Positions 42,137-52,080 are shown, counted from the stretch's first letter. The stretch is DNA of 64,000 nucleotides from Rurimicrobium sp040387755 (GCA_040387755.1 JAZKDB010000002.1:1922001-1986000), one strand, 5' to 3'. Notes: generated by a model from the sequence alone, not told the origin. Program-made: numbers and translations.

Positions 42137-43177
42137 ATGCATTATACCATTAAATTTCCTGCCGGGCAAACAGAGTATTTTCTGAATGCCAACTACTCGC
42201 AATTATTGCAGGTGGCCCCTGTAAACAATGCTATCATCATTACGGATGAAAACATTCACAGACATTATGGGCATTTATTTACACAATACCGGGTATTGAT
42301 TATTGATGCCGGAGAGTCTTCAAAATCATGGGAAACGATCCAGCAACTTGCCGAGAAATTAATTCACTTCGACGTTCATAAGACCTCTGTTCTGGTAGGT
42401 GTTGGAGGAGGTGTTGTTTGCGATATTACTGGCTTTTTGGCAACAATATACATGCGTGGTATTGCTTTCGCGTTTGCGCCTACAACTCTTTTGGCTATGG
42501 TGGATGCGTCTATCGGAGGGAAGAATGGTGTCAATGTAGGGTTGAATAAAAACATATTGGGCACTATCAAACAACCGAGGTTTATACTTTTTGACAACAG
42601 TTTTTTAGAAACACTTTCCGACGAAGAATGGAGCAGTGGTTTTGCCGAAGTTATTAAGTATGCTTGTATCGGTGATGCTGTATTGTTTGAACAATTATCA
42701 CAGTCTTCGATTGTTAATTTTCAAAATAATCCGGCTGAATTGAATCGGCTAATTGCGTCGTGCGTAATGCAAAAAAACAGAATTGTGCTGGAAGACGAAC
42801 AGGAAAAGAATATTCGTAAAACGCTTAATTTCGGCCATACAGCAGGGCACGCTTTTGAAACCCTTTGTTATTTGAAACACGGCCATGCAGTGGCATTGGG
42901 TATGATACTCTCTTTAATTGCGTCAGAGATGGTTTTGGATTTTCCTAAAGACATCAGACCAAAATTTACAGCACTTTTACTGCGCTATAATTTACCGGTT
43001 CAGTTGAAATTTGAAGTGGAGAAAGTACTGAAAATAATTCTTCATGATAAGAAAAGAAATAATGAATTCATCGATTTTGTTTTATTAAAGGACATAGGTC
43101 AGTCAGTAGTTCATCCACTTTCTTTTGAAGCAATACGCTCTGCTTTACAAATCTTTCTTGATGAATATCAGCCTTAA
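42137..43177 (+). CDS. aroB: 3-dehydroquinate synthase
   Basis: 346 residues. NAD-binding GVGGGVVCDITGF, FAPTTLLAMVDASIGGKNGV, and metal-ligand His in NFGHTAGHAFE and KHGHAVALGM identify the enzyme. It converts DAHP to 3-dehydroquinate in the shikimate pathway. The 3' end overlaps aroA by 17 bp, so the two are translationally coupled. Confidence 0.95.
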   Translation: MHYTIKFPAGQTEYFLNANYSQLLQVAPVNNAIIITDENIHRHYGHLFTQYRVLIIDAGESSKSWETIQQLAEKLIHFDVHKTSVLVGVGGGVVCDITGFLATIYMRGIAFAFAPTTLLAMVDASIGGKNGVNVGLNKNILGTIKQPRFILFDNSFLETLSDEEWSSGFAEVIKYACIGDAVLFEQLSQSSIVNFQNNPAELNRLIASCVMQKNRIVLEDEQEKNIRKTLNFGHTAGHAFETLCYLKHGHAVALGMILSLIASEMVLDFPKDIRPKFTALLLRYNLPVQLKFEVEKVLKIILHDKKRNNEFIDFVLLKDIGQSVVHPLSFEAIRSALQIFLDEYQP

Positions 43178-44423
43178 ATTCAATAGAGTTTCGGGCTCTC
43201 TGCATATTCCCGCTTCTAAAAGTATGACCCAAAGGTTTTGTGCAGCGGCACTGTTGCATAATGGAAGATCCATCATTCGCAATTACGGCCATTCTGATGA
43301 CGAACAGGCAGCTATTGATATAATTCAAAATTTGGGTGCAAAGGTATCTTTTCCTGATTCTGGCGTAATGGTTATTGATTCTGAAGGAAGCATACAAAAC
43401 GCACAAAGAATAGACTGTGGCGAAAGCGGTTTGTCTGCACGGTTATTTACACCTATTGCTGCTTTGTATGACCATCCGGTAACGATTGCTGGTAAAGGCT
43501 CATTGATTAGAAGACCAATGCATTTTCTGGGTGATGTACTGCTACAACTGAATGTTTCTATTACTGATTTTAATGGTTATATTCCTTTCAGTCTTTGTGG
43601 CCCTTTGCAAGCTAAAAACATTGTGGTTGACGGGAGTTTGAGTTCGCAATTTATCAGTGGATTGTTATTTGCATTTGCACATGCAGCAAAAAAGAAAACA
43701 GAGATAGAAGTAAAGAGTCTGGTAAGCAGACCTTATATAGATTTGACTCTTGAAGTTCTGGCTTTATTCGGAAAAAAAATAGGCAATCAAAACTATGAAA
43801 TCTTCACCATTGAGCCCGGCTCGTTTTATGAAGTTGATGTTCCTGATATAAGTATCGAGAGTGATTGGAGCAGTGCTGCTTTTTGGATTGCAGCAGCAAC
43901 TATAAATGGTGCTCTTTCGTTAACAGGTTTAAACAGAAAAAGCGCTCAGGCAGATAAAATAATTCTAGAAATTGTAGAAAATGTCGGTGCAGTAACGCGT
44001 TGGGAAAACGATGATTTCCATATTAGTTCAGGCAATTTAAACGCATTTAATGCCGACCTTACAAATGCTCCGGATTTATTTCCGGTGCTGGCTGTTTTGG
44101 CCGCCTGTTGTAATGGTGATAGCAAATTAACCGGGTTGAATCGGTTAATACATAAAGAGAGCAATAGAGCGGAAAGCATTACTCATTTATTATCCGAACT
44201 AGGTGTTCCCTTTTCAGTCGAGCTGGATACACTGATTGTTTCTGGCCCAACACAATTAAACTCTATTGAATACAATTGCCCCAACGACCATAGAATGGCT
44301 ATGGCAGCAGCTCTGGCATCAATGAAATGTTCAGGTAAAGTTGAAATAGAAAATGCAGAATGTGTGCATAAATCTTATCCTGATTTTTGGAAGGATATGA
44401 AAAAATTCACCCAACAATCATAG
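43161..44423 (+). CDS. aroA: EPSP synthase
   Basis: 420 residues from ATG 43161, within the aroB frame end; the longer frame from 43125 only extends into aroB. Conserved SKSMTQR (phosphoenolpyruvate/shikimate-3-phosphate binding), CGESGLSARLFT and NDHRMAMA are present. It makes 5-enolpyruvylshikimate-3-phosphate. The usual LPGSKS is IPASKS here. Confidence 0.94.
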   Translation: MNISLKFNRVSGSLHIPASKSMTQRFCAAALLHNGRSIIRNYGHSDDEQAAIDIIQNLGAKVSFPDSGVMVIDSEGSIQNAQRIDCGESGLSARLFTPIAALYDHPVTIAGKGSLIRRPMHFLGDVLLQLNVSITDFNGYIPFSLCGPLQAKNIVVDGSLSSQFISGLLFAFAHAAKKKTEIEVKSLVSRPYIDLTLEVLALFGKKIGNQNYEIFTIEPGSFYEVDVPDISIESDWSSAAFWIAAATINGALSLTGLNRKSAQADKIILEIVENVGAVTRWENDDFHISSGNLNAFNADLTNAPDLFPVLAVLAACCNGDSKLTGLNRLIHKESNRAESITHLLSELGVPFSVELDTLIVSGPTQLNSIEYNCPNDHRMAMAAALASMKCSGKVEIENAECVHKSYPDFWKDMKKFTQQS

Positions 44424-44441
44424 CTTTACTCCTGTACTAAA

Positions 44442-44480
44442 AAAAGCCATCACTTTAAAATTCGTGATGGCTTTTATATG
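44442..44480. terminator. Bidirectional terminator between aroA and carB
   Basis: AAAAGCCATCAC (44442-44453) pairs perfectly with GTGATGGCTTTT (44464-44475), with T-rich flanks both ways; both genes point at it. Confidence 0.85.
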
Positions 44481-44487
44481 TCGTTTT

Positions 44488-47325
44488 TTATTTACTCAAG
44501 TGCATACTGCGTTCTTTGTATAAATTGCGGAACCAGGGATCTTTGAGGTTTTTGATGAAGCGGATTGCCTCTCCTGTGCTTTTCATTTCCGGGCCTAATT
44601 CTTTATTTACATTAGGGAATTTGTTGAAGCTGAACACGGGTTCTTTTACTGCAAAGCCTTCCAGTTTATTCTCCATCGTAAAGTCTTTCAGTTTTGCACC
44701 CAACATTACCTGTGTGGCAATATTCAAATATGGAACACCATATGCTTTTGCAATAAAAGGTGTGGTACGACTTGCTCTCGGGTTTGCTTCAATCACATAC
44801 ACCTTACCTTCTTTAATGGCATACTGAATATTGATTAGTCCTTTGATATTCAGGTTTAGCGCAATTTTTTTAGCGATATCCGCCATTTCTTCTACTACCA
44901 GCGGGGGCAGATTGAAGACTGGTAAAACCGAATGACTGTCTCCACTGTGGATGCCTGCAGGTTCGATATGCTCCATAATGCCCATAATGTGCACGTCTGT
45001 TCCATCGCAGATGGCATCAATCTCTGCTTCCTGACAACGGTCGAGGAAATGGTCAATCAAAATTTTATTACCGGGTAAATGCTTCAGCAGACTCACGACA
45101 CTCTTTTCCAGCTCATCATCGTTGATGACAATCCGCATTCTTTGTCCGCCTAGCACATAAGATGGGCGAACCAGAACAGGATAGCCTACTTCATTGGCTA
45201 CTTCGATGGCATCATCTGTGCCATATGCAGTACCGTAATTTGGATAAGGAATATTCAGCTCTTTAAGCAAATCAGAGAAACGGCCGCGGTCTTCGGCGAT
45301 GTCCATATCATTGAATGAGGTTCCGATAATTTTGATGCCTTTTTCTTCCAATCTTCTGGCCAGTTTGAGCGCAGTTTGTCCACCCAATTGTACAATGACA
45401 CCTTCAGGTTGTTCGTGTTCGATAATTTCCCAAAGATGCTCCCAGTATACCGGCTCAAAATAAAGTTTATCGGCAATGTCAAAATCTGTAGAGACCGTTT
45501 CGGGGTTACAGTTCATCATTATAGCTTCGTAACCCGCTTCTTTAATAGCGAGCAATCCGTGCGTACAACAATAATCAAATTCAATGCCTTGTCCAATACG
45601 GTTAGGTCCGCTACCCAACACAATGATTTTTTTCTTTTCGGAACGGATACTTTCGTTGTGAATAAGAGAACCTGCGATGGCGCTGGATTCGAAAGTACTA
45701 TAGAAATAAGGTGTTTTTGCTTCAAATTCGGCACTGCAGGTATCCACCATTTTGAATACACGTTTGATGCCGAGTTCTTTGCGTCGGGCATAAACATCTT
45801 CGTCGTTGCTGTCTTTCATACAAGCTGCAATCTGGTCGTCTGAAAAGCCCATTTTCTTGGCTTCCCAAAACAATTCTTCGGGTATGTCTTCGAGGTGCTT
45901 GCAGGCTGTAAGTCGATTTTCCAGATTTACGATATCTTGAATCTGGTACAGGAACCAACGGTCGATTTGCGTAATTTCTTTAATTGTTTTGATAGAAACG
46001 CCCGCAGCAATCGCTTCTTTGATACGGAAAATTCTATCCCAGGTCGGGCGCTTAATGTATTCAATCAACTCTTCCGCTTTGCGGCTGCTGCTGATTGACA
46101 TTAAGCCAGTCGCGTTATTCTCCAGACTTTGACAAGCCTTTTGTAGCGCTTCGGCAAAGGTGCGGCCAATGGCCATCACTTCGCCCACCGATTTCATTTG
46201 AAAACCTAAGGTATCATCTGCACCTTTAAATTTATCGAAATTCCAACGGGGTATTTTTACAATTACATAATCAAGCGCCGGCTCAAAATAGGCTGAAGTA
46301 GATTGGGTAATCTGATTTTTTAATTCATCAAGGTTATAGCCAATAGCAAGTTTCGCAGCTATTTTGGCAATAGGATATCCGGTGGCTTTACTGGCCAGTG
46401 CCGATGAACGGCTAACCCTTGGATTAATTTCGACAACGATAATTTCTTCTGTTTCGGGATTGAGGGCAAACTGCACATTACAACCTCCGGCAAAATTTCC
46501 CAGATCGCGCATCATACTGATGGCTGTGTTGCGCATTAATTGAAATGCGGTATCACTCAGGGTCATTGCGGGAGCTACTGTTATAGAATCGCCGGTATGC
46601 ACGCCCATTGGGTCAAAGTTTTCAACTGTACAGATAATGGCGACATTATCAGCAGAATCTCTTAATAATTCCAGCTCAAACTCTTTCCAGCCCAAAACCG
46701 CTTTTTCTACCAATACTTCGTGTATGGGGCTTGCCGTTAAGGCTCTGTTTAAGGCCTCGTCTAACTCTTCTTTCTTAAAAACGATGCTACCGCCGCTACC
46801 ACCAAGGGTAAAAGAGGGGCGCAGTACTAACGGAAATCCAATTTCCTGCGCAAATTCTTTACCTTCTAAAAAAGAGTTGGCAATTTTTGCCGGACAAACA
46901 GGTATCCCCATTTCAATCATCCACTGCCTGAATTTTTCTCTGTCTTCGGCCTTATCAATGGCTTTAATATCTACCCCTACCAGTTTTACATTATGCTTTT
47001 CCCAAAGTCCTATTTCGTCTACTTCTTTAGCCAGATTGAGGGCTGTTTGTCCACCCATTGTGGGCAATACCGCATCAATATTGTTTTCTTCCAGTATTTG
47101 CTCAATGCTTTCGACGGTAAGCGGCAGGAGGTATACTTTATCGGCTACGATGGGGTCGGTCATAATGGTAGCCGGATTGGAGTTGATGAGGATGGTTTTG
47201 ATTCCTTCCTCACGAAGGCTACGTGCGGCTTGAGAGCCGGAATAATCGAACTCGCAGGCCTGACCGATAACGATAGGACCAGAACCGATAATAAGTACAC
47301 TTTTGATTGAATTGTCGAGCGGCAT
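44488..47325 (-). CDS. carB: Carbamoyl-phosphate synthase large subunit, lacking the MGS domain
   Basis: 945 residues. Both ATP-grasp halves are complete: IIGSGPIVIGQACEFDYSG in the first and VLGSGPNRIGQGIEFDYC in the second, with MGGQTALN and LGGQTALK, and the metal-site EINPR and EANPR. The protein stops right after the second ATP-grasp domain (PWFRNLYKERSMHLSK). It therefore lacks the ~130-residue C-terminal MGS-like allosteric domain of the ~1,073-residue E. coli CarB, as seen in Bacteroidota. It forms carbamoyl phosphate for pyrimidines and arginine; carA is not in the window. Confidence 0.95.
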   Translation of the reverse strand: MPLDNSIKSVLIIGSGPIVIGQACEFDYSGSQAARSLREEGIKTILINSNPATIMTDPIVADKVYLLPLTVESIEQILEENNIDAVLPTMGGQTALNLAKEVDEIGLWEKHNVKLVGVDIKAIDKAEDREKFRQWMIEMGIPVCPAKIANSFLEGKEFAQEIGFPLVLRPSFTLGGSGGSIVFKKEELDEALNRALTASPIHEVLVEKAVLGWKEFELELLRDSADNVAIICTVENFDPMGVHTGDSITVAPAMTLSDTAFQLMRNTAISMMRDLGNFAGGCNVQFALNPETEEIIVVEINPRVSRSSALASKATGYPIAKIAAKLAIGYNLDELKNQITQSTSAYFEPALDYVIVKIPRWNFDKFKGADDTLGFQMKSVGEVMAIGRTFAEALQKACQSLENNATGLMSISSSRKAEELIEYIKRPTWDRIFRIKEAIAAGVSIKTIKEITQIDRWFLYQIQDIVNLENRLTACKHLEDIPEELFWEAKKMGFSDDQIAACMKDSNDEDVYARRKELGIKRVFKMVDTCSAEFEAKTPYFYSTFESSAIAGSLIHNESIRSEKKKIIVLGSGPNRIGQGIEFDYCCTHGLLAIKEAGYEAIMMNCNPETVSTDFDIADKLYFEPVYWEHLWEIIEHEQPEGVIVQLGGQTALKLARRLEEKGIKIIGTSFNDMDIAEDRGRFSDLLKELNIPYPNYGTAYGTDDAIEVANEVGYPVLVRPSYVLGGQRMRIVINDDELEKSVVSLLKHLPGNKILIDHFLDRCQEAEIDAICDGTDVHIMGIMEHIEPAGIHSGDSHSVLPVFNLPPLVVEEMADIAKKIALNLNIKGLINIQYAIKEGKVYVIEANPRASRTTPFIAKAYGVPYLNIATQVMLGAKLKDFTMENKLEGFAVKEPVFSFNKFPNVNKELGPEMKSTGEAIRFIKNLKDPWFRNLYKERSMHLSK

Positions 47326-47403
47326 GAACTAAATTATAGAAAATGAGTAAAATATTAGTTGGCGCGCTGAGCAGACTGCACTACAGAATAGTAGGTACAA
47401 AAA

Positions 47404-47432
47404 TCGGGCTCAACGCCCGAGGTGCAAAAGTA
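47404..47432 (-). promoter_or_regulatory. carB promoter -7 box and leader hairpin
   Basis: On the minus strand TACTTTTG (47425-47432) fits the -7 element. It is followed within a few bases by TCGGGC-gttga-GCCCGA and TTTTTG, a small terminator-like hairpin about 80 nt before the carB start. It may attenuate carB transcription (inference). Confidence 0.4.
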
Positions 47433-47521
47433 AAGCAAATTTTCGATTTTCGATTTGTGATTTTTGATGCCAGCCTGTTAAAAAAACTCAATTTGCATTA
47501 TACTATATTTGTTGGGCTTTT

Positions 47522-47854
47522 ATGAAAAAACTGCTGGTTATATTAATTTCTGCTTTGTTCTTTTTGCCTACGGCGAAGGGGCAGAGTAGCATTACCGAAA
47601 CGAATCGTAATTCCAATATAAATGAAGATTCCTTATTGATAACGCAAAAACAATCCATTCTTAGATTTGGTCAGCGGCAAGAAGGAATATGCTATGTGGT
47701 CAATGGTGTTGTTTACAATGATAGTTTAAGTGCTTACAAAGAAAAAACTTGGCTTTCTATCAACGACTTCAGAAGGAAAAAATACACCGAAAAGGACTTT
47801 CAATACAGTTCATTTGAGCATTTTCTCAAAACTTTGCCCAGATTGCAACAATAA
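47522..47854 (+). CDS. Small secreted protein of unknown function
   Basis: 110 residues. Signal peptide to ~AKGQ, then a polar region and a short domain (GICYVVNGVVYND, WLSINDFRRKKYTEKDFQYS). A TATATTTG box lies at 47504-47511, only 11 bp before the ATG, so the leader would be very short. No family recognised. Confidence 0.6.
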   Translation: MKKLLVILISALFFLPTAKGQSSITETNRNSNINEDSLLITQKQSILRFGQRQEGICYVVNGVVYNDSLSAYKEKTWLSINDFRRKKYTEKDFQYSSFEHFLKTLPRLQQ

Positions 47855-48175
47855 TAGACCTAATCCAAAACTTAGTTGGGCTTTATGATTAAAAACTCAA
47901 TGGTATTCAAGGTGGTACCGATTGGCGTACTTACACAAAATATATATCAGGCGTGTTTTTCGTTGAATTACCAGCCTTAATCCCTTTTGAGGGAGGAATG
48001 TTACAGGCAATCGCGCCCTTACTGCGAGCCATATTTGTACTTCTATCTGGTAAATTGATATTTTTAAATCCGAATTTTATTGTTCGGTCACTTACATACT
48101 TACTGGCATTGTGCATTCAGAACTGTTGCAATAAGAAACCTGATTGTTTGCAAAGGGAAAAAATCTCTCTAAAAA
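47855..48175. other. 321-bp gap without a supported gene
   Basis: AT-rich with three partly open frames, none with a start, ribosome binding site or recognisable motif. It lies directly downstream of zapA on the minus strand, the position where some bacteria carry the 6S RNA gene, but I cannot identify a 6S-like fold here. Confidence 0.5.
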
Positions 48176-48214
48176 AACCCCGTCCTCTTGTTTTGAGAAC
48201 GGGGTTATATTTTT
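48176..48214. terminator. Terminator hairpin downstream of zapA
   Basis: AACCCCGTCCTC pairs with GAGAACGGGGTT (one mismatch), with TATATTTTTTT after it on the plus strand. On the minus strand it lies 50 bp beyond the zapA stop. Confidence 0.7.
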
Positions 48215-48255
48215 TTGAAAAGCTTCAGGCAGGTCAGGTATTCTAAATCAATGCT

Positions 48256-48534
48256 TTAGTCTAGAGCTTTATCTAATTCTTCATTAAGCCTTTTGATATC
48301 GTCTGCTATACTGATGCTGTCTTCTCCGTTACTATCGGCAGCATACATCAAAAGGCACATAGCCAAAAAGTCCTGATCATCCTTTCCTGCATAAGTCCTT
48401 TTTAGTTCGGCAATTTTTTCGTCGGCAAGCTTTACCGAATGCCGTATTCTTTCGGCCTCATTTTTTTTTACCAATATACGATAGCTACGCCCGGCAAGCC
48501 ACAGATTTACAGGAGTAAGGTCTTCGTTTTGCAT
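48256..48534 (-). CDS. zapA: Cell division protein ZapA
   Basis: 92 residues: VNLWLAGRSYRILVKKNEAE at the start, then the coiled-coil stretch SVKLADEKIAELKRTY. This is the ZapA pattern of an N-terminal beta domain plus coiled coil. It bundles FtsZ filaments at midcell. Located 6 bp after lspA on the same strand. Confidence 0.85.
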   Translation of the reverse strand: MQNEDLTPVNLWLAGRSYRILVKKNEAERIRHSVKLADEKIAELKRTYAGKDDQDFLAMCLLMYAADSNGEDSISIADDIKRLNEELDKALD

Positions 48535-48540
48535 ATTCGA

Positions 48541-49203
48541 TTATTGATTTGTTTCTTTTTCGGTTCCGTTTTTTCCGCTCTCCATATTGCCCACCACCTC
48601 TTTGGCGTGAATCATTTTTTTCTGAAACACCAATAGAGTAATCACCCCTGTACTAATAGCGGCATCTGCAACATTAAAGACCGGGTCGAAAAAACTTAAA
48701 ATTTTACCCCCAATCAACGGAAAGGAATCTGGAATTTTAAATTCGACCAGGGGAAAGTAAAGCATATCGACTACCTGACCATGTAGGAATTTGCCATAAC
48801 CCTGTCCGAAAGGGACAAATTTTGCCATATGAAAACTGCTTTCGCTGAAGACAAGGCCATAGAACATACTGTCTATAAGGTTCCCCATTGCACCAGCTAA
48901 AATCAAAGCACCACAAATTATGGCACCACGGCTGTATTGTTTTTTAACCAATTGCTTCAGTACATAAAATCCAAAGCCTACAGCAATTAAACGGAAGGAA
49001 GTGAGTAATAACTTGCCAATATCACCCTGGCTAAATTTCATTCCGAAAGCCATACCGTTATTTTCTATAAAATGTATGCGGAACCAATTGCCCATCACCA
49101 AAACCTCCTCACCATAATAAAAATGGGTTTTGACATAGATTTTGGACCATTGGTCGACAATAAGGACCAGTAATATAATGAGCAGTGCGTAGCGATATTT
49201 CAC
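48541..49203 (-). CDS. lspA: Lipoprotein signal peptidase (SPase II)
   Basis: 220 residues, four membrane segments. Catalytic Asp in GNLIDSMFYG and FNVADAAISTG, plus the conserved NNGMAFG segment. It cleaves prolipoproteins at the lipid-modified Cys. The loop around ~95-155 is long, as usual in Bacteroidota. Forms a unit with zapA. Confidence 0.95.
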   Translation of the reverse strand: MKYRYALLIILLVLIVDQWSKIYVKTHFYYGEEVLVMGNWFRIHFIENNGMAFGMKFSQGDIGKLLLTSFRLIAVGFGFYVLKQLVKKQYSRGAIICGALILAGAMGNLIDSMFYGLVFSESSFHMAKFVPFGQGYGKFLHGQVVDMLYFPLVEFKIPDSFPLIGGKILSFFDPVFNVADAAISTGVITLLVFQKKMIHAKEVVGNMESGKNGTEKETNQ

Positions 49204-49286
49204 AGTTCTGTTTGTTTTTGTTTTTGCGATAAATGCAAATATAAGGGCAAGACCTATAGTATTGATTCTGCAAGCCTCAGACTTCG

Positions 49287-49318
49287 TTTTTTTAATGTCC
49301 GCTATCTTGATACCTTTG
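49287..49318 (+). promoter_or_regulatory. Promoter of the Cys/Met PLP enzyme gene
   Basis: TACCTTTG (49311-49318) is an exact -7 TAnnTTTG match; a T-rich -33 region (49287-49290) lies 20 bp upstream. The ATG is 43 bp downstream. Confidence 0.55.
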
Positions 49319-49360
49319 CCACCGCAGTGCTCAATTAAAAAATAAAAAGCAAATAAAAAT

Positions 49361-50515
49361 ATGTCGTCTAATCAACACAAGCTGGCTACACGCCTCATTC
49401 ATGCCGGAGTATCGCCCGACCCTAGTACCGGAGCTATTATGACTCCGATTTACCAAACATCTACTTATGTGCAGGCGGCTCCCGGCGATCACAAGGGTTA
49501 TGAATATGCCAGAACCCAAAACCCAACACGTGCAGCCTTGCAAAGTGCATTGGCTAATATTGAAAACGGAAAATTTGCCCTTTGTTTTGGTAGCGGTATG
49601 GCGGCTACAGATGCAGTGGCTAAATTATTGCAACCCGGCGATGAGGTAATTGTATCGAATGACTTGTATGGTGGCACCTACCGTATTTTCACCAAGGTAT
49701 TTGCTAATTATGGCGTTGTATTTCATTTTATTGACATGCATGATGCAAGCAATATTGCCAATTATGTAAATGAAAATACTAAAATGATTTGGGTGGAAAC
49801 ACCAACCAATCCTCTGCTCAATATTATTGACATCGAGGCGGCGGCGAAAATCAGCAAAGCCAATAATTGTCTCCTGGTAGTGGATAATACTTTTGCTTCT
49901 CCATATTTACAAAATCCATTGGATTGGGGTGCTGACATTGTGTTGCATTCGGCAACCAAATATTTGGGTGGACACTCTGATGTGGTGCATGGGGTGCTTG
50001 TGGTTAATGAAGCAGAACTTGAAGAACGCCTTCGTTTTATCCAGAACAGTTGTGGCGCCGTACCCGGTCCTCAGGATTGTTTCCTTGTACTTCGCGGAAT
50101 TAAAACCCTACATGTTCGTATGCAACGCCATTGCGAAAACGGACGTAAGATTGCTGAGTGGTTGCGTCAGCATCCTAAAGTAGGCAAAGTACTTTGGTGT
50201 GGGTTTGAAGATCATCCCAATCATGCAATTGCCCGTAAGCAAATGCGCGATTTTGGTGGTATGATTTCTTTTACGCTGAAAGATGACAATATCAATGCTG
50301 CACTGGAAGTGCTGAAAAAAACCGAATTGTTTGCTTTGGCTGAGTCATTGGGTGGTGTAGAATCTTTAATCGGACATCCGGCTACTATGACTCATGCGTC
50401 TATTCCTCAGGAAGACAGGATTGCACGTGGTCTCAGCGATTCTTTGATAAGATTGAGTGTGGGTATTGAAGATGCTGACGATCTGATTGCAGATTTGGCT
50501 CAGGCAATTGGATAA
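49361..50515 (+). CDS. Cystathionine gamma-synthase/lyase-type PLP enzyme
   Basis: 384 residues. Pyridoxal-phosphate Lys200 in HSATKYLGGHSD, with the family motifs YARTQNPTR and FGSGMAATDA (~85) and ESLGGVESLIGHPATMTH near the end. It works on methionine or cysteine intermediates through a PLP aldimine. Whether it is the gamma-synthase, the gamma-lyase or an O-acetylhomoserine enzyme is not decidable here. Single-gene unit with its own terminator. Confidence 0.92.
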   Translation: MSSNQHKLATRLIHAGVSPDPSTGAIMTPIYQTSTYVQAAPGDHKGYEYARTQNPTRAALQSALANIENGKFALCFGSGMAATDAVAKLLQPGDEVIVSNDLYGGTYRIFTKVFANYGVVFHFIDMHDASNIANYVNENTKMIWVETPTNPLLNIIDIEAAAKISKANNCLLVVDNTFASPYLQNPLDWGADIVLHSATKYLGGHSDVVHGVLVVNEAELEERLRFIQNSCGAVPGPQDCFLVLRGIKTLHVRMQRHCENGRKIAEWLRQHPKVGKVLWCGFEDHPNHAIARKQMRDFGGMISFTLKDDNINAALEVLKKTELFALAESLGGVESLIGHPATMTHASIPQEDRIARGLSDSLIRLSVGIEDADDLIADLAQAIG

Positions 50516-50543
50516 TCTTATGCTTTATAGAAGAAGTACTTTT

Positions 50544-50580
50544 AAAAGGGTTTTACTGTTTTGGTAAAACCCTTTTACTT
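50544..50580 (+). terminator. Terminator of the Cys/Met PLP enzyme gene
   Basis: AAAAGGGTTTTAC (50544-50556) pairs perfectly with GTAAAACCCTTTT (50564-50576), 28 bp after the stop. Confidence 0.85.
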
Positions 50581-50654
50581 TAGAATGCCTGAACTCGAAC
50601 AGGCAAAAAGGACAACAGATTATTTACATAATATTGTATTGAAATAACAGCAAC

Positions 50655-51413
50655 ATGAAAGATAATTTCTCGCAGCATGCCACCCAATATGCTTTATACA
50701 GGCCGGACTATCCCGAAGTCTTGTATAGCTATATTCTTGGTCTGTGTAAAGAAAGAAAAATTGCATGGGATTGCGGAACAGGAAATGGACAGGTAGCTAC
50801 AAAATTGTCTGAATATTTCGAACAGGTTTATGCAACGGATATCAGCGAAAAGCAATTGTCAAACGCAATAAAGAAAGAGAACATTCACTACAGTTTGCAG
50901 CCGGCAGAGCATACCGATTTTGCAGAAGGATTCTTTGATTTGATTTTGGTAGCACAGGCGATACACTGGTTTGATTTCGACTTGTTTTATCGGGAAGTTA
51001 AAAGAACGATTAAACCGAATGGCCTGCTGATAGTGGTGGGTTATGGCTTATTAAAAGTGAACCCCGAAATAGATGAAATAATCAACACCTTTTATCATAA
51101 TACTATAGGGCCTTATTGGGATGCCGAACGACATTATATTGACGAAGAGTATAAAACAATTCCATTCCCTTTTGAAGAATTAAGCGGCCCGGATATGCTT
51201 AGTATATTGGATTGGAGCTTTGAGCATTTTATGGGTTATATCAATACCTGGTCGGCAGTTCAACATTTTATTAAAGAAAAAGGATACAATCCGGTGGAGC
51301 AATTAGCTCAAGATATTTTGCCTTTTTGGCCCGAACAGGAGATTAAGAAAGTTAGTTTTCCAATATTGCTTCGCGCAGGAAAGGTTCATGCCAAAGATTC
51401 TACATCCGGATAA
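50655..51413 (+). CDS. Class I SAM-dependent methyltransferase
   Basis: 252 residues. SAM-binding motif I is WDCGTGNGQVATKL (~37-50), followed by an acidic ATDISEKQL and the motif II/III strands FDLILVAQAIHWF. It is close to the small-molecule methyltransferases annotated as methyltransferase type 11; the substrate is unknown. The last 14 bp overlap the convergent ABC ATPase gene end, so no terminator fits in between. Confidence 0.85.
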   Translation: MKDNFSQHATQYALYRPDYPEVLYSYILGLCKERKIAWDCGTGNGQVATKLSEYFEQVYATDISEKQLSNAIKKENIHYSLQPAEHTDFAEGFFDLILVAQAIHWFDFDLFYREVKRTIKPNGLLIVVGYGLLKVNPEIDEIINTFYHNTIGPYWDAERHYIDEEYKTIPFPFEELSGPDMLSILDWSFEHFMGYINTWSAVQHFIKEKGYNPVEQLAQDILPFWPEQEIKKVSFPILLRAGKVHAKDSTSG

Positions 51414-52080
51414 TTTTCCCATCTTCCATTTCAATGATACGATGAGTGCGTTCCGCAAATTCATTGTCATGGGTAACAATCAATAATGACTGATGATACA
51501 CTTCTGCCAGCTCTTTAAAAATATCAAAAACAATTTCAGTATTTTTCTTATCCAGATTGCCGGTTGGTTCGTCACCCATTATGATGAGCGGGTCGTTGAT
51601 GAGGGCACGCGCAATAGCCACACGTTGTTTTTGTCCGCCGGATAGTTGATTAGGCTTTTTTAAGGCTTCACTTTCTATGCCCAGCATTTTCAATTTTTCG
51701 TAGGCACGATGTTCAATTTCTTTCTCACTATACTCTGCCAGTTTTAGTCCCGGCAACATCACATTGCGCAGCACAGAAAATTCATTGAGCAAATAATGAA
51801 ACTGAAATACAAAGCCAATATGTTTGTTGCGCACCCAGGCCAAATCAGCTTCTTTTTTGCCTCCCATTGTTTCGCCGTTAATCAACAGTTCGCCTTCGTA
51901 GTCAGTATCCATTGTAGAAAGGATATAGAGCAAAGTTGATTTGCCACAGCCCGATTTTCCGATAACTGAAACAAACTCACTTTTTTGCATTTCAAAAGAA
52001 ATCTCTTTCAATACCTGAATGGTATTGGGGTCGTGGAAATATTTTGAAATCTTGCGTGCTTCTAATATGGTTTGACTCAT
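51400..52080 (-). CDS. ABC transporter ATP-binding protein (LolD/MacB type)
   Basis: 226 residues. Walker A GKSGCGKST, signature LSGGQKQRVAIARAL, Walker B LIIMGDEPTGN and switch His in VTHDNEF. The size and LolD-type motifs fit lipoprotein- or antimicrobial-exporting MacB/LolCDE systems. Last gene of a three-gene unit with the FtsX-type permease (2-bp gap) and the adaptor. Confidence 0.92.
   Translation of the reverse strand: MSQTILEARKISKYFHDPNTIQVLKEISFEMQKSEFVSVIGKSGCGKSTLLYILSTMDTDYEGELLINGETMGGKKEADLAWVRNKHIGFVFQFHYLLNEFSVLRNVMLPGLKLAEYSEKEIEHRAYEKLKMLGIESEALKKPNQLSGGQKQRVAIARALINDPLIIMGDEPTGNLDKKNTEIVFDIFKELAEVYHQSLLIVTHDNEFAERTHRIIEMEDGKIIRM

Noticed and set aside
47931..48246. Opposed small ORFs in the gap beside zapA
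   Set aside because: No signal, family pattern or ribosome binding site; composition like non-coding DNA.
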